A stretch of 64,000 bases of DNA from Ponticaulis sp. GTDB taxonomy: Bacteria > Pseudomonadota > Alphaproteobacteria > Caulobacterales > Hyphomonadaceae. This document shows positions 6,617 through 16,239 of the stretch, in pieces. The stretch is from the NCBI GenBank assembly GCA_002692725.1, contig NZLU01000067.1:186001-250000 (forward strand), read 5' to 3'. Positions within the stretch are counted from its first letter, which is position 1, and every line of letters begins with the position of its first letter. Made by a program: the position numbers and the translations under genes. The notes beneath the pieces are model-generated. The model made no database searches. It was given only the letters and a program-made list of their open reading frames with translations, and was not told where the DNA came from.

Positions 6617-9151
6617 ATGCATTCTGCTTTCAAATACGGACTCTTCTTTTCAGCTGCGCTGACTTTGGCACCTCTCTCTCACGCACAGGGTGATGCAGAG
6701 TCTCGCCAGGACACAATCACTGTCACCGCTTCACCCATTCGCGACTCTCAGGCTGCCGCCATCAACGCCAAACGCAATGCCGACAATGTGGTCGAAGTGA
6801 TTGCCGCCGACACGATCGGCCGCTTTCCGGACCAGACGCTCGCTCAGGCGCTGACGCGCATACCGGGCCTCGCTGTTGAGGGCGACCAGGGCGAAGCGCG
6901 CTTCGTCAACTTCCGTGGCGGTCGCTTCCGCTACACCACGATCTCTTTTGACGGTGTCGACGTTCTTGGCGCCGATAACGGCCGTATCCCGCGCTTTGAC
7001 TCCATCCCAGCCGTAATCACCAGTGCGGTTGAAGCTTCAAAAGCCGTGACACCTGACACCCCAGGCGCACCGGTACTGGGTCACATCAATATCAACACAT
7101 ATAGCCCGTTTGACACCGACGGATTTGGCCTTTCCGCCTCTGCTGCGGTTGGCGAAACTTCGCTCAATGATGCTTATCGCAAACGCTATGCGCTACGGAC
7201 ATCTTACTCCGGCGACCAATTTGGCATTCTGGCGTTCGGAACACTCGATAAGCGCGACCGGATTGTCGACAACCGCGAATATGGCCTCGTCCCTGGTGGT
7301 GTTGAAAGCCTCGATTTCCGTCAGTATCGCGGCTTCCGTGAAAACTATTCCTATGGTGGCAAAGCCGAATTCCGTCCGAAAGACGGCCCGGTCGACCGCC
7401 TGTTTGCGACAAGTATTTTCTATGAATTCGTGGATGACGAAGAGCGCAACCAGCATGTGTTCGACTTCCTCGACTTTGCGGGCGATCCGGCAACCCTCGC
7501 CTATGGCACATCCGGAACAGCACTTGCCCTGCCGACGCGCCTTCTCGAACATGGCCGATATGAGACATCGACCTTCACCAACACAATTGGCGCTGACCTC
7601 GAACTCGGTGAATGGCTCGTCACACCTCGCCTGAACTACACGGAAACCAAAAACTTCACCTCTATTCCGCTGGTCCAGTCGCTCGGCTTTTCACCCTTCC
7701 TCGCAAGCTATGACCTGGCGAACATCAATGATCCGATTGTGACTGTGTCTGATCTGGCAACAGGCGGACCTGCCGACATCGACAACAGCTACAATCTCGA
7801 TCTGTTCATCAACGTGTTCTACAAAACCGACACGACGTCCACGAAAGGTCTGGTGGACTTTGAACGCGACCTCACCCTGTTTGAACGCGACACTGTGCTC
7901 AAAACGGGCTTCGCCTACGATATGCGTGAAGCTGAAGGTGGAAACGCAACCATCGTGCAAGTCGGTGGACTGCCGATCAACCCAAGCAGCTACGCAACCA
8001 GCACACCCTGGAATTCGGATTTCACCAATTCAATTGGCGCCGTCTATTATGACAACGTCGCCATGGGGAATGATTTGATTGCAGGCTATATGGCCGCAGA
8101 TCCGAACTTTGAAATCTATCCGGATTTTGATCCGGTTGAGCAATTCGGCATCGAAGAAAACCTTTTCGCGGCTTATGCCATGGCAACATCCGAGTTTGAC
8201 TGGGGTAATCTGGTCTATGGTCTTCGCGTGGAACACACCGACTTCTCAACCGACGGCAACCAGGTGATCGCAGGCGTTTCGACACCAATCAATGCATCAA
8301 ATGACTACACAAACTTACTGCCAAGCGTTCACGCCAACTTCGATCTGTCCGACAGCTTGAAGCTGCGTCTTTCGGCAACAACCGGCATTAGCCGTCCGAG
8401 TTATCCGGAAGCACGCGCCTCTCAGTCTGTTGATGCAATCAACTTAATGGTCTCTGGCGGAAATCCGGACCTCGATGCAGAAGAAAGCATCGGCCTCGAT
8501 GCTTCGATCGAATGGTATTTTGATACGGCTAGCATCCTTTCAGCCAGCGCTTTCTACCGGTCGATCGACAATGTGATCTATCCGGGCGCAACGATGGTTG
8601 ATGGTTCGAATTTTGCTCCGGGCTTGTTCGCGCCGGGCGAGATGGTCGCTTACAATTCCTTCTTCAACGGTGAAGACGGCAAACTCAGCGGCATCGAGTT
8701 CAACTATATCGGCACCTTTGACGACTTCCTCCCTGTCGAAGGCTTTGGTGCTACGGGCAATGTCAGCTTCCTGGACTCTGAGTTCTATGCCCCGTCAATT
8801 GGTATCACCGCCCCCATCCCTGGCACATCGGATCTGATCTACAATGCGTCAGTGTTCTACGAAAACCACGGCATCTCAGCCCGCGTGAGCTATCAGCGGC
8901 GCGACACTTGGCTCTCCACCACAGAAAGTGGGCCTGAGCTGAACCAGTACTGGGATGAGACTGAACGCCTCGATGCGAAAATCCAGTACCAGCTTCCGTT
9001 CGATCTCAGCGGTGCAACGACTGTGATCTTCGCCGAAGCGAACAACCTCACAGACTATAACGACCGCCGCTATATCGGGACGTCAGCAACCATCGACCAG
9101 ATCGAAGGTTACGGGAAGTCCTTCATGTTCGGCTTCAGCGTCGACTACTAA
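6617..9151 (+). CDS. TonB-dependent outer-membrane receptor
   Basis: 844-residue beta-barrel importer of the TonB-dependent family. It has a signal peptide (residues 1-23, cleavage after SHA), an ITVTAS segment as the likely TonB box, and a plug domain around residues 45-150 with RFPDQTLAQALTRIPG and VNFRGGRFRYTTISFDGV. The remainder is barrel, ending in FGFSVDY with the aromatic C-terminus expected of an outer-membrane protein. The ATG at 6617 was chosen because it starts the signal peptide; upstream in-frame codons cross the operator site. A terminator follows at 9163, and a lipoprotein phosphatase gene comes next in the same direction. The substrate cannot be told from sequence; the FPDQTLAQALTRIPG plug type is common among receptors for sugars and other complex nutrients rather than classical siderophores, which is only a hint. 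Confidence 0.88.
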   Translation: MHSAFKYGLFFSAALTLAPLSHAQGDAESRQDTITVTASPIRDSQAAAINAKRNADNVVEVIAADTIGRFPDQTLAQALTRIPGLAVEGDQGEARFVNFRGGRFRYTTISFDGVDVLGADNGRIPRFDSIPAVITSAVEASKAVTPDTPGAPVLGHININTYSPFDTDGFGLSASAAVGETSLNDAYRKRYALRTSYSGDQFGILAFGTLDKRDRIVDNREYGLVPGGVESLDFRQYRGFRENYSYGGKAEFRPKDGPVDRLFATSIFYEFVDDEERNQHVFDFLDFAGDPATLAYGTSGTALALPTRLLEHGRYETSTFTNTIGADLELGEWLVTPRLNYTETKNFTSIPLVQSLGFSPFLASYDLANINDPIVTVSDLATGGPADIDNSYNLDLFINVFYKTDTTSTKGLVDFERDLTLFERDTVLKTGFAYDMREAEGGNATIVQVGGLPINPSSYATSTPWNSDFTNSIGAVYYDNVAMGNDLIAGYMAADPNFEIYPDFDPVEQFGIEENLFAAYAMATSEFDWGNLVYGLRVEHTDFSTDGNQVIAGVSTPINASNDYTNLLPSVHANFDLSDSLKLRLSATTGISRPSYPEARASQSVDAINLMVSGGNPDLDAEESIGLDASIEWYFDTASILSASAFYRSIDNVIYPGATMVDGSNFAPGLFAPGEMVAYNSFFNGEDGKLSGIEFNYIGTFDDFLPVEGFGATGNVSFLDSEFYAPSIGITAPIPGTSDLIYNASVFYENHGISARVSYQRRDTWLSTTESGPELNQYWDETERLDAKIQYQLPFDLSGATTVIFAEANNLTDYNDRRYIGTSATIDQIEGYGKSFMFGFSVDY

Positions 9152-9162
9152 CCCCCACCAAA

Positions 9163-9196
9163 GAGCCTCGCATCCAGCCAGATGCGGGGCTTCTTT
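9163..9196 (+). terminator. Intrinsic terminator after the TonB receptor gene
   Basis: The stem GCCTCGCATC / GATGCGGGGC (one G-T pair) is followed by TTCTTT, between the receptor and the phosphatase genes. It is probably leaky or partial given the same-strand neighbour. Confidence 0.7.
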
Positions 9197-9212
9197 AACT
9201 CCGGAGCCTCCC

Positions 9213-10367
9213 ATGAAACGCCTTGCACTTGCCTTTGTCAGCCTCATCGCCCTCGCGGCCTGCCAGCCTTCCACCACAGACACCGCAGACACAAACTCAG
9301 CTGCCGAACCGACCCCCACCCCCTCTCCCGAGGCGGCTGTCGCGCTTGCCAGCACCGAAACCGTCTTCGAAGACGGAAGCTATGTCATCAGTTGGACATT
9401 CGATGGGGAGGCAGGTCCCGTCACCATCGAGAAAGTCACAGCAACCGATCAGATGTCAGGCGAAGTTCTCGCCGAAAATCTGACCGAAACGAGCTTCAGC
9501 TACACACCATCTGGTGACATCAGCGAACGCCAGTATTTCTGGATCAAACCTGCAAACGGTGAAGCAGAACTGACTGCCACGCGCCTTCTGCCGCTCGAAG
9601 GTGGACGTAATTTCCGCACGCTTGGCGGCTATGAAACTGCTGATGGTCAGACCATTGTCTGGGACAAGCTTTACCGTTCGGGCACCATGGTTGGCCTCAC
9701 TGAAAACGATTACGACTATCTGTCCTCGCTCGACCTGAAAGTTCTGTGCGATTTCCGTACCGAAGAAGAGCGCACATCTGAACCGACCAATGCCGAGGCG
9801 ATTGAAGCCGAAGAATACCTCTTCTTCCCGGACCCGGAAGAAGACATGAGCTTCATGGCGGCACTCATGGATCCGAATTCCACACCTCAGGACATTCGGG
9901 ATGCTTTTGGCGGCGCTTATTTCGGTATCGCGCATCAGCAGGCAGCAGCCTATGAAACCATGTTCGACAAGCTCGCCGCAGGTGAAGCGCCTCTCGCGTT
10001 TAACTGCTCAGCCGGCAAGGACCGGACAGGCATCGGCGCAGCTCTCCTGCTGACGGCGCTCGGTGTGCCACGCGAAACTGTGGTTCATGACTACCAGCTG
10101 TCTGACGATTATGTGGACTTCATGGAAGAGTTCATGAATGAGGAAGCGCGCGCCAAAATGCTCGAGGAAAATCCGTCCTACGCGTTCTTCCTGGAGATGC
10201 CGCCTGAAAAGGTCGAGCCGATCATGGCAACCTATCCGGAATACATCGAAACCTTCTTTGCCGACATTGAAGCCGAATATGGCACGGTCGACGCGTTTAT
10301 GAAAGACGTGCTCAACGTCACGGATGAGGAAATCGCCTCCATCCGTACGCGTTATCTGAAATCATAG
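9213..10367 (+). CDS. Secreted lipoprotein tyrosine phosphatase
   Basis: 384-residue protein with a lipoprotein signal peptide (lipobox LAAC, Cys18). A low-complexity Thr/Pro/Glu-rich linker and a beta-sandwich-like segment (about 50-125) follow, and then a protein-tyrosine-phosphatase domain of the MptpB/PF13350 type. Typical motifs are GGRNFRTLGGY, LYRSG, LCDFRTEEER and the P-loop NCSAGKDRTG with catalytic Cys265. The residue before Cys is Asn, where His is usual in the wider PTP superfamily; the rest of the loop is intact. These enzymes dephosphorylate phosphotyrosine and sometimes phosphoinositides, and here would act at the membrane surface of the periplasm. It lies 61 bp after the TonB receptor, with a hairpin in between, so it may be co-regulated with uptake of a phosphorylated nutrient, which is inference. 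Confidence 0.82.
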   Translation: MKRLALAFVSLIALAACQPSTTDTADTNSAAEPTPTPSPEAAVALASTETVFEDGSYVISWTFDGEAGPVTIEKVTATDQMSGEVLAENLTETSFSYTPSGDISERQYFWIKPANGEAELTATRLLPLEGGRNFRTLGGYETADGQTIVWDKLYRSGTMVGLTENDYDYLSSLDLKVLCDFRTEEERTSEPTNAEAIEAEEYLFFPDPEEDMSFMAALMDPNSTPQDIRDAFGGAYFGIAHQQAAAYETMFDKLAAGEAPLAFNCSAGKDRTGIGAALLLTALGVPRETVVHDYQLSDDYVDFMEEFMNEEARAKMLEENPSYAFFLEMPPEKVEPIMATYPEYIETFFADIEAEYGTVDAFMKDVLNVTDEEIASIRTRYLKS

Positions 10368-10390
10368 AACTTCAATCCTTCCGGACCTGA

Positions 10391-10420
10391 CTAAGGCGGG
10401 CTTCGGCCCGCCTTATTTTT
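10391..10420. terminator. Bidirectional terminator between convergent genes
   Basis: The perfect stem AAGGCGGGC-TTCG-GCCCGCCTT is followed by a T-run. It separates the phosphatase gene from the convergent MBL/rhodanese gene, whose stop codon abuts the T-run. Confidence 0.9.
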
Positions 10421-11785
10421 TTAGTCTTTGGCTACCGGCTTTCCTGCAGCTGTCCAGGCGCCCATGGATCCGATGTAGACATCAGGACCCTTCTGACCCG
10501 CAGCTTTCAACGCAGAGGCCGCCAGGCTCGCACGTGCACCAGACCCACACATGACCGTTACACCTTTTTCGCTCACATATTTGGCAGGGTTTTGGAGGAT
10601 CTCGCCAACATACGCATGTTCAGCGCCCTCGATATGACCTGACTTAAACTCCTCGATCGACCGAACATCGAGCAGTTTCCAATGGTCTGCTTTTTGCGCA
10701 ATCCGGTTGGCGATCGCATCTGTATCAGCGGTTGCAATGAAGTCAGTATCAGCGCCGCTGGCAGCCATCGGGAGCAGACCGGTCACGACACCAGTAACAT
10801 TGGCAAATCCGATACGGCAGAGATGCCGGTAGGCCTCCCGCGCCTGCTCAGTCGAATCGGCAATCAGTCCGATCCTGTCCTCTGCCTTCAGGAACCAGCC
10901 GCCAAAGGCCGCAATCATCGAGACTGGCAGCGCAAGGCTGCCTGAAATATGCGCCGCCAAGTGACTTTCTGCCGCCCGGACATCGAGCAGCACGTCCGGC
11001 TCATTGCCCTTCAATGCGGACAAGCTCAGCGTGGGCAGGGCAGCCGCCGGGCCACAACCAGCTCCACCTTCAAGATTCAAGCGCTCCATCAGCTCGAAAT
11101 ACGGCGGTTGGTAATGGTGTTCATTCACTTTCGCTGAAACGAATTCGTCCTTGCTGAGCTGCAGTCTCGGATTGTTCAGGCGCTCATGTCCGATTGTTGA
11201 GAATTCGCGCGCCGCCATGCCAGACCCGCAAACGGACCCCGCCCCGTGCGCAGGCCACAAAAGAACCTGATCACCGAGGTTTACGAGCTTTCGCAGGCTG
11301 TCATAGAGCGCCGCAGAAACCTCTTCTGCGCGTTCGGGATAAAAATCTGTTCGCCCAACATCACCAACAAACAGCGCGTCTCCCGTAAATACGCCGACTG
11401 CGCCTTCGGGATAATCCTCATCATAGACAGCGATAGAAATGGAATCGTCGGTATGGCCAGGCGTTTCCAGAACACGCAGCCGAAGCGTACCCGCTTGAAC
11501 CTCAAAGCCTTCTTCGACCAATTCTGCATGCCTGATCTCACCTGCGGGGTTTGGGCCATGAAACACCTTCGCGCCTGTCAGCTCCGCGAGATGTCTGGCC
11601 CCGGTGATGAAGTCCTCATTCCGGTGTGTCTCAAAGATATAAGCGATCCGAACGCCTTCTGACTGTGCGGCAAGAAGGTATTGCTCCGCGTCCAATTGCG
11701 GGTCGATCACGACCGCGTCTCCGCCTGCTCCAATCAAATATGAAAAATGGGCCAGACCTGGTGTTTTGAATGATTTGAAAATCAT
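10421..11785 (-). CDS. MBL-fold persulfide dioxygenase-like protein with two rhodanese domains
   Basis: 454 residues. The N-terminal metallo-beta-lactamase domain resembles ETHE1/CstB persulfide dioxygenases, which oxidise glutathione or CoA persulfide to sulfite. Two rhodanese domains follow (about 255-345 and 365-454). The second holds VMCGSGARAS with the active-site Cys; the first lacks a cysteine loop and is probably inactive. The usual HxHxDH motif reads HRNEDF: the first His (His54), an iron ligand in ETHE1, is kept but the other two are not. ETPGHTDDS, TGDALFVGDVGRTD and WPAHGAGS are present. The ATG at 11785 was chosen over an upstream GTG because GGGAGA stands 6-7 bases before it. 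A role in sulfide/persulfide detoxification in the cytosol is expected from the family. Confidence 0.82.
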   Translation of the reverse strand: MIFKSFKTPGLAHFSYLIGAGGDAVVIDPQLDAEQYLLAAQSEGVRIAYIFETHRNEDFITGARHLAELTGAKVFHGPNPAGEIRHAELVEEGFEVQAGTLRLRVLETPGHTDDSISIAVYDEDYPEGAVGVFTGDALFVGDVGRTDFYPERAEEVSAALYDSLRKLVNLGDQVLLWPAHGAGSVCGSGMAAREFSTIGHERLNNPRLQLSKDEFVSAKVNEHHYQPPYFELMERLNLEGGAGCGPAAALPTLSLSALKGNEPDVLLDVRAAESHLAAHISGSLALPVSMIAAFGGWFLKAEDRIGLIADSTEQAREAYRHLCRIGFANVTGVVTGLLPMAASGADTDFIATADTDAIANRIAQKADHWKLLDVRSIEEFKSGHIEGAEHAYVGEILQNPAKYVSEKGVTVMCGSGARASLAASALKAAGQKGPDVYIGSMGAWTAAGKPVAKD

Positions 11786-11942
11786 CGTGCTCTCCCGTTT
11801 TGTCGTCAGACACCACAACGAAATAGGCCAGAGGAAGTTCAGTATTTTCTAATATTTAGTTTTCTTCCGCCCTTCCCCAACGGCAAATTGACCTCATCCC
11901 ATTTCCGCGCCATCAGCTAGGCCAATAATGGGAGAGCGACGC

Positions 11943-12743
11943 ATGACGACCGAGACACAAGACCTCATCATCACCAAAGAGAACGGCGTTGCCACGCTGC
12001 GCTTCAATCGGCCCGACGCCATGAACGCGCTGACGCCTGCCATGTTCGAAGTCGGTATTCCCGCGCTTGAAGAAATGGCGAGCGACAATGATGTGCGTTG
12101 CGTGGTGGTCACGGGCACAGGTCGCGCGTTCTGCGCAGGTGGTGATGTGAAAGCCATGAACGCAGGCCGGATGGAAGAGATGACCACAGAGATGAAGGTC
12201 AACCGTCAGCTTGGCATTCACAGGCTGTCTGGCATTCTCAACTCCATGCCAAAGCCGACCATTGCCGCCGTAAACGGCGTGGCGGCGGGCGCTGGCTTTT
12301 CCATTGCCCTGGCATGTGATCTGCGCATCGCTTCAGACAAGGCGCGCTTCACGACGGCCTTCGCCAAAGTCGGCTTTGCTGGCGATTTTGGCATCACTTG
12401 GCCGCTCGTCCGCACGCTCGGCGAAGCCAAAGCCAAAGAGCTGCTCTTTCTGTCTGAAATGGTGTCGGTCGAGGAGGCACATCGGCTCGGCCTCGTAAAC
12501 AAAATCGTCCCGGCTGACGAATTTGACGCGGCGGTCTCTGACCTCTCCGGCAAGCTCGCCTCAGGCGCCTCGCTGGCCTATCGTTATATGAAGGAAAACG
12601 TTCGCCTGTCCTCAACCGAGAACTATCAGACCCTGCTGGAACGCGAAGCCTTCACCCAGATCTACACAGGCGAAACCGAAGACCATAAAGAGGGCGCACG
12701 CGCCTTTGTCGAAAAACGTGCGCCGGTCTTTAAGGGGCGTTGA
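11943..12743 (+). CDS. Enoyl-CoA hydratase/isomerase family protein
   Basis: 266-residue crotonase-fold enzyme. Oxyanion-hole loops are visible at FCAGGDVKAM (about 63-72) and GVAAGAGFSIALACD (about 107-121). In the catalytic region, KVGFAGDFGITWPLVRTLG, an Asp sits where PaaG-type isomerases carry their catalytic Asp, while the two Glu of classical hydratases are not both present. Double-bond isomerase or hydratase activity on acyl-CoA is therefore likely, and the substrate is open. The ATG at 11943 was chosen because GGGAGAG lies 7 bases upstream; an ATG 15 bases earlier overlaps that site. It stands alone, 52 bp before a hydrolase lipoprotein gene in the same direction. Confidence 0.85.
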   Translation: MTTETQDLIITKENGVATLRFNRPDAMNALTPAMFEVGIPALEEMASDNDVRCVVVTGTGRAFCAGGDVKAMNAGRMEEMTTEMKVNRQLGIHRLSGILNSMPKPTIAAVNGVAAGAGFSIALACDLRIASDKARFTTAFAKVGFAGDFGITWPLVRTLGEAKAKELLFLSEMVSVEEAHRLGLVNKIVPADEFDAAVSDLSGKLASGASLAYRYMKENVRLSSTENYQTLLEREAFTQIYTGETEDHKEGARAFVEKRAPVFKGR

Positions 12744-12795
12744 ACTAACGCCTTCGCTCTGTGATACTGGTCCCCGCAGGCTTGGGGACCAATCA

Positions 12796-13902
12796 ATGAA
12801 GCAATTACACGCCAGCTGGGGCGCGGCCTGTCTTGGGCTTTTGGGCCTTCTTGAGGCCTGCACAACAGCGCCGTCAGACCCATCATCTGCGCGCCTTCAG
12901 CACGTGGGCCTGCAGCGCCTGTCCCTGACCGACCCTGAGCGCCTCAACTGGGCGAGCGATGCGCCCCGGCCGCTCAACACCATGATCTGGTATCCCGCCC
13001 GTCGAAGCGCCGAAATGGAGCCCATCACCATTCCGCCAGATGCGCCGCTCTTCATCGGCGGAGAGGCGGCACCGGGCGCGAGGATTAACCGCGAAACCCG
13101 ACATCCAGTGGTCATGTTGTCTCACGGAACGGGCGGTTCAGCCTTCCAGATGATGTGGCTGGGTCGCGCCCTTGCCGAGCATGGCTATATTGCCATCGCC
13201 GTTGACCATCACGGCAATACGGCGGTCGAACCAGACCTTGATCCGCGTAGCTTTGCCTATTGGTGGGAGCGCGCCAGAGATATCAGCGCACTCCTTGATA
13301 TTCTGGAAACAGACGCGGTCTGGTCCGACCGCATGGATTGGACAAACATCTCTGCCGCTGGCTTTTCGATTGGCGGCTATACGACGGCCATTCTCGCTGG
13401 CGCGCGAACGGACCGCGATCAATTCTTTGCCTTTTGCGCCTCAGACCAGCGCGACGGGACTTGTGAGCCACAATTGGAATACCCCACAGCGCAGCAGGAG
13501 TTTCAGGACATTGCAGAGACAGACCCTTCCCTCATCGAAAAACTGAATGACGACGCGCTCGACTGGTCAGACGCCCGTATTCAGAAATTTGTTCTGATTG
13601 CGCCGGCGCCGGGTATGGCACTGACCGATGACAGCCTGTCCGCCATCAATCATCCCGGCCTCATCATTGGCGGCGCATCTGACAAGGTGGCTCCGATTGC
13701 GTCCAATGCAGGCCGTATCGCCTCGCTCTGGGAGAACGCTGATTTACAGACCCTTCAGGACGTAACGCATTATGACTTTCTGAATTCCTGCACGGAACGA
13801 GGGATAGAATTCACTCCGGTCTGTCAGGGAGGCAGCTATAACAAAACCGCCGCCCATAATGCCGCCATTGCTCTGACGCTCGCTTTTCTCGGCGGCGAGT
13901 GA
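12796..13902 (+). CDS. Alpha/beta hydrolase lipoprotein (dienelactone hydrolase / PAF-acetylhydrolase-like)
   Basis: 368 residues, starting with a hydrophobic leader ending LLEAC, a slightly unusual lipobox with Cys22, so membrane-anchored in the periplasm. The fold signature shows SHGTGGSAF (oxyanion region, near 114), the nucleophile elbow GFSIGGY (Ser near 195), an acid candidate in GGASDKVAP and a terminal His in VTHYDFL. This resembles predicted dienelactone-hydrolase-like secreted hydrolases that contain a large cap. The ATG at 12796 begins the leader; the longer open frame upstream overlaps the preceding gene. The substrate is unknown. It converges on the FkbM gene, the two stops being adjacent. 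Confidence 0.78.
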   Translation: MKQLHASWGAACLGLLGLLEACTTAPSDPSSARLQHVGLQRLSLTDPERLNWASDAPRPLNTMIWYPARRSAEMEPITIPPDAPLFIGGEAAPGARINRETRHPVVMLSHGTGGSAFQMMWLGRALAEHGYIAIAVDHHGNTAVEPDLDPRSFAYWWERARDISALLDILETDAVWSDRMDWTNISAAGFSIGGYTTAILAGARTDRDQFFAFCASDQRDGTCEPQLEYPTAQQEFQDIAETDPSLIEKLNDDALDWSDARIQKFVLIAPAPGMALTDDSLSAINHPGLIIGGASDKVAPIASNAGRIASLWENADLQTLQDVTHYDFLNSCTERGIEFTPVCQGGSYNKTAAHNAAIALTLAFLGGE

Positions 13903-14727
13903 TCAGCTCGCCTTCAGGGCATCCTTGAACATGCCGTCCGGCAGGCTGTCTGCGCGGGATGGATGAATGAGGAAATAGTCTTTCCAGCGCCGTTTCGGGT
14001 CGATCTCGGTCGATTCAAACATCTCGGTGTCATCATCATTCAGCTGCCACATGCGATAGCCAAGCCCGATGAAATAATCGCGTACTTCTTCCGGTGTGGA
14101 TCCGAAATTGCTCTGCACGGAAAACGGATGGATTTCGATCAGAATGCTCGGAAGATGCTTCTCGATTGTGGCCTTGCCGCCTTTGATGAAATTCACCTCA
14201 GCGCCCTCAATATCGCAGCGAATAAAATCAACACGATCGAGGTTCTCGTCTTCCATCACATTGTCGAGCGAAACGACGTCGGTTTCCTGATCAACGAATT
14301 CGGAGCTGTTGCCTGTCGCCAGCAATTCTTCCGACGCGGACTGCCCGCTCTGGGTCACAACCCCATAGGCGCGCCCCAGATGACCGGACAGCTTAACCGG
14401 CACAGACAGGATCATATGTCCGCGCTCAGCGCCAATCGCCAGATTGTGCGGCGTTACATTTTTCAGACCGTGCCAGCGCAGAAGCCGGGTCAGAATCTTG
14501 TAGGAATAGTTTGACGGCTCATAGACATGGACATGCCCTTCAGGGCCAACCCAGTCCGCCAGAAGATAGGAGTGCCGCCCGTCAGACCCGCCGAAATGCA
14601 GGCAGATATCGCCCGGATTGACGCAATCCTTCATATAAGGAGCTTCGGGCTCAAACTTACGACCAGACTTGTTGCGCTGATAAATGCGCACGCTTGTCAT
14701 CAGGTTTCTGACGCCTTCCAGCAGCAT
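13903..14727 (-). CDS. FkbM family SAM-dependent methyltransferase
   Basis: 274 residues. The Rossmann SAM-binding motif is degenerate but recognisable: ICLHFGGSDGRHSYLLA (about 41-57), then HVHVYEPS (acidic residue for the ribose), IRCDIEGAEVNFIKGG, which is the most typical FkbM block, and ILIEIHP. FkbM proteins O-methylate sugars or polyketides. The neighbouring O-antigen polymerase/ligase gene makes a polysaccharide substrate likely. The ATG at 14727 is supported by GGAGGAG 6 bases upstream; an in-frame GTG 15 bases before it overlaps that site. It is divergent from the O-antigen gene with a gap of only about 40 bp, so the promoters overlap. Confidence 0.82.
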   Translation of the reverse strand: MLLEGVRNLMTSVRIYQRNKSGRKFEPEAPYMKDCVNPGDICLHFGGSDGRHSYLLADWVGPEGHVHVYEPSNYSYKILTRLLRWHGLKNVTPHNLAIGAERGHMILSVPVKLSGHLGRAYGVVTQSGQSASEELLATGNSSEFVDQETDVVSLDNVMEDENLDRVDFIRCDIEGAEVNFIKGGKATIEKHLPSILIEIHPFSVQSNFGSTPEEVRDYFIGLGYRMWQLNDDDTEMFESTEIDPKRRWKDYFLIHPSRADSLPDGMFKDALKAS

Positions 14728-14768
14728 ACCAAACTCCTCCACTCCAGAGACTCACTGAACGCTCTTCT

Positions 14769-16175
14769 ATGCAGGATTATCTGCAAACGTCCACACAGGA
14801 CGGGGAAATCAGCCATTCAGCACGTGATTTGCACACACAATCACTCCTGATCAGCAATGAGACACCTGCCCCCGTGACCAATCTGAGCCCTCAGCCAGCC
14901 ATGAAGCTCCGGACCCGGCCTTACGCGTCGGCGTCGCGCAACAGGCCACAGACACGGGAAGAGAAATGGGAGGTCTGGTCGCCCTTTATCTCAGCATTCT
15001 GCTTCATATTGATGAGCCAGGCAGTTGAGAGCTTTATCGCACGACAGATATCACCCGCACTGCTCGGCAAAACCACACTGCTCTTCACCTTCGGATTGTC
15101 GACGGTTCTCGTGGGCATCTGCCTTGCCTACCGGCCTAAACGCTTCTTTCTCCTCCTGATCGCCAACATACCGTTTCAGCTCTACAGCCTGTACGCCATC
15201 GCCAGCTTGAGCTGGTCGATCTATCCTTCAGAGACCCTGAAATCGAGCCTCACACTGCTCGCCTTTCACCAGATCGGAATGAGCATGGCGGTCATGTTGA
15301 GTTGGCGCGCCATCTGGATGGGGCTCGCCTGGGCCATTCTCGCCCTCACCGCTGCGGGCGTGCTGATCATCCCGATTGACGGCCTGATGACGGAAATCCA
15401 TCCGGGCGCATTCCGGGGCTTATGGATCGAAAAGAACTCCACCGGCGAAGCTTTGGCCATCGGTGCACTCGCCTGTGCGGTGACCGCCATTCTAGACCGG
15501 TCGCCGAAATATTTTCTGGGTATGTTGTTTCTGATGGTGATGATTGTCGCTGCGAAGTCGGCGACAGCACTGTTTGCCTGCTCCGCTGCAATTGCAGCCT
15601 TTATGACGATTGAATTCATCCGAAGAGGACCATTCCGGTTCTTCACCGGCGTCTGGATCCTCGTCATCATTATCGGCATTGGCGCCTTTGCGATCATGAT
15701 GATAGGAGAAGACGTCGCGAAACTGGCAGGACGCGAAACCACCTTCACAGGCCGGACACTGATCTGGCCAAGTGTGCTTCGGTTTATAGAAGAGAAATTC
15801 TGGTTCGGTTATGGCTTCCAGGCCTTCTGGACCGATGGTGGCGACACAAAACAACAGGTCATGATTGACGCAGGTTTTGAAGCGCATAACGCGCATAACG
15901 CCTTTTTCGAGTTGACCATCGGCCTCGGCATTATCGGTGCCAGCCTGGTTGGTTTCGCAGTTTTACGCGCCACTTTGCAGGCCTCAACCGCACTCTATGG
16001 CGTGGATGGCATCCGCCGGACCTTCCTGCCATTCCTCATTCTGGCCCTGATCATCTCCTGTTTTGAAAGCGCGTTCGGCGATAGTGCGGGCGTGGCAGCA
16101 TTCGTGCTCGGTGTACTGGTTCCAAAGGTCGCGGAAGGAGCCTGTCTCAACAGGAAAAGCCAGCGACGGCGTTGA
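14769..16175 (+). CDS. O-antigen ligase/polymerase family membrane protein (Wzy_C-like)
   Basis: Up to 468 residues with about ten to twelve hydrophobic segments from residue 75 onward. The family hallmark loop lies in the middle: FRGLWIEKNSTGEALAIGAL (near 217-237), then a periplasmic stretch with GRTLIWPSVLRFIEEKFWFGYGF (near 320-343). An AHNAHNAFFELTIGLGIIG stretch follows, whose His-rich HNxxxE pattern is typical of these enzymes. It acts in the inner membrane in polymerising or ligating O-antigen or exopolysaccharide repeat units. Two starts are possible: the ATG at 14769 or a later ATG at about 14901 that begins MKLRTRP; the first 44 residues show no conservation I can recognise. The 3' end is 64 bp from the PdeM start. 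Confidence 0.82.
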   Translation: MQDYLQTSTQDGEISHSARDLHTQSLLISNETPAPVTNLSPQPAMKLRTRPYASASRNRPQTREEKWEVWSPFISAFCFILMSQAVESFIARQISPALLGKTTLLFTFGLSTVLVGICLAYRPKRFFLLLIANIPFQLYSLYAIASLSWSIYPSETLKSSLTLLAFHQIGMSMAVMLSWRAIWMGLAWAILALTAAGVLIIPIDGLMTEIHPGAFRGLWIEKNSTGEALAIGALACAVTAILDRSPKYFLGMLFLMVMIVAAKSATALFACSAAIAAFMTIEFIRRGPFRFFTGVWILVIIIGIGAFAIMMIGEDVAKLAGRETTFTGRTLIWPSVLRFIEEKFWFGYGFQAFWTDGGDTKQQVMIDAGFEAHNAHNAFFELTIGLGIIGASLVGFAVLRATLQASTALYGVDGIRRTFLPFLILALIISCFESAFGDSAGVAAFVLGVLVPKVAEGACLNRKSQRRR

Positions 16176-16239
16176 CCACGTTCCCGAAATGTTTCACCGA
16201 TTAAGCATGCGCACCCAACCGGATTCGGAGCCGCCTCCG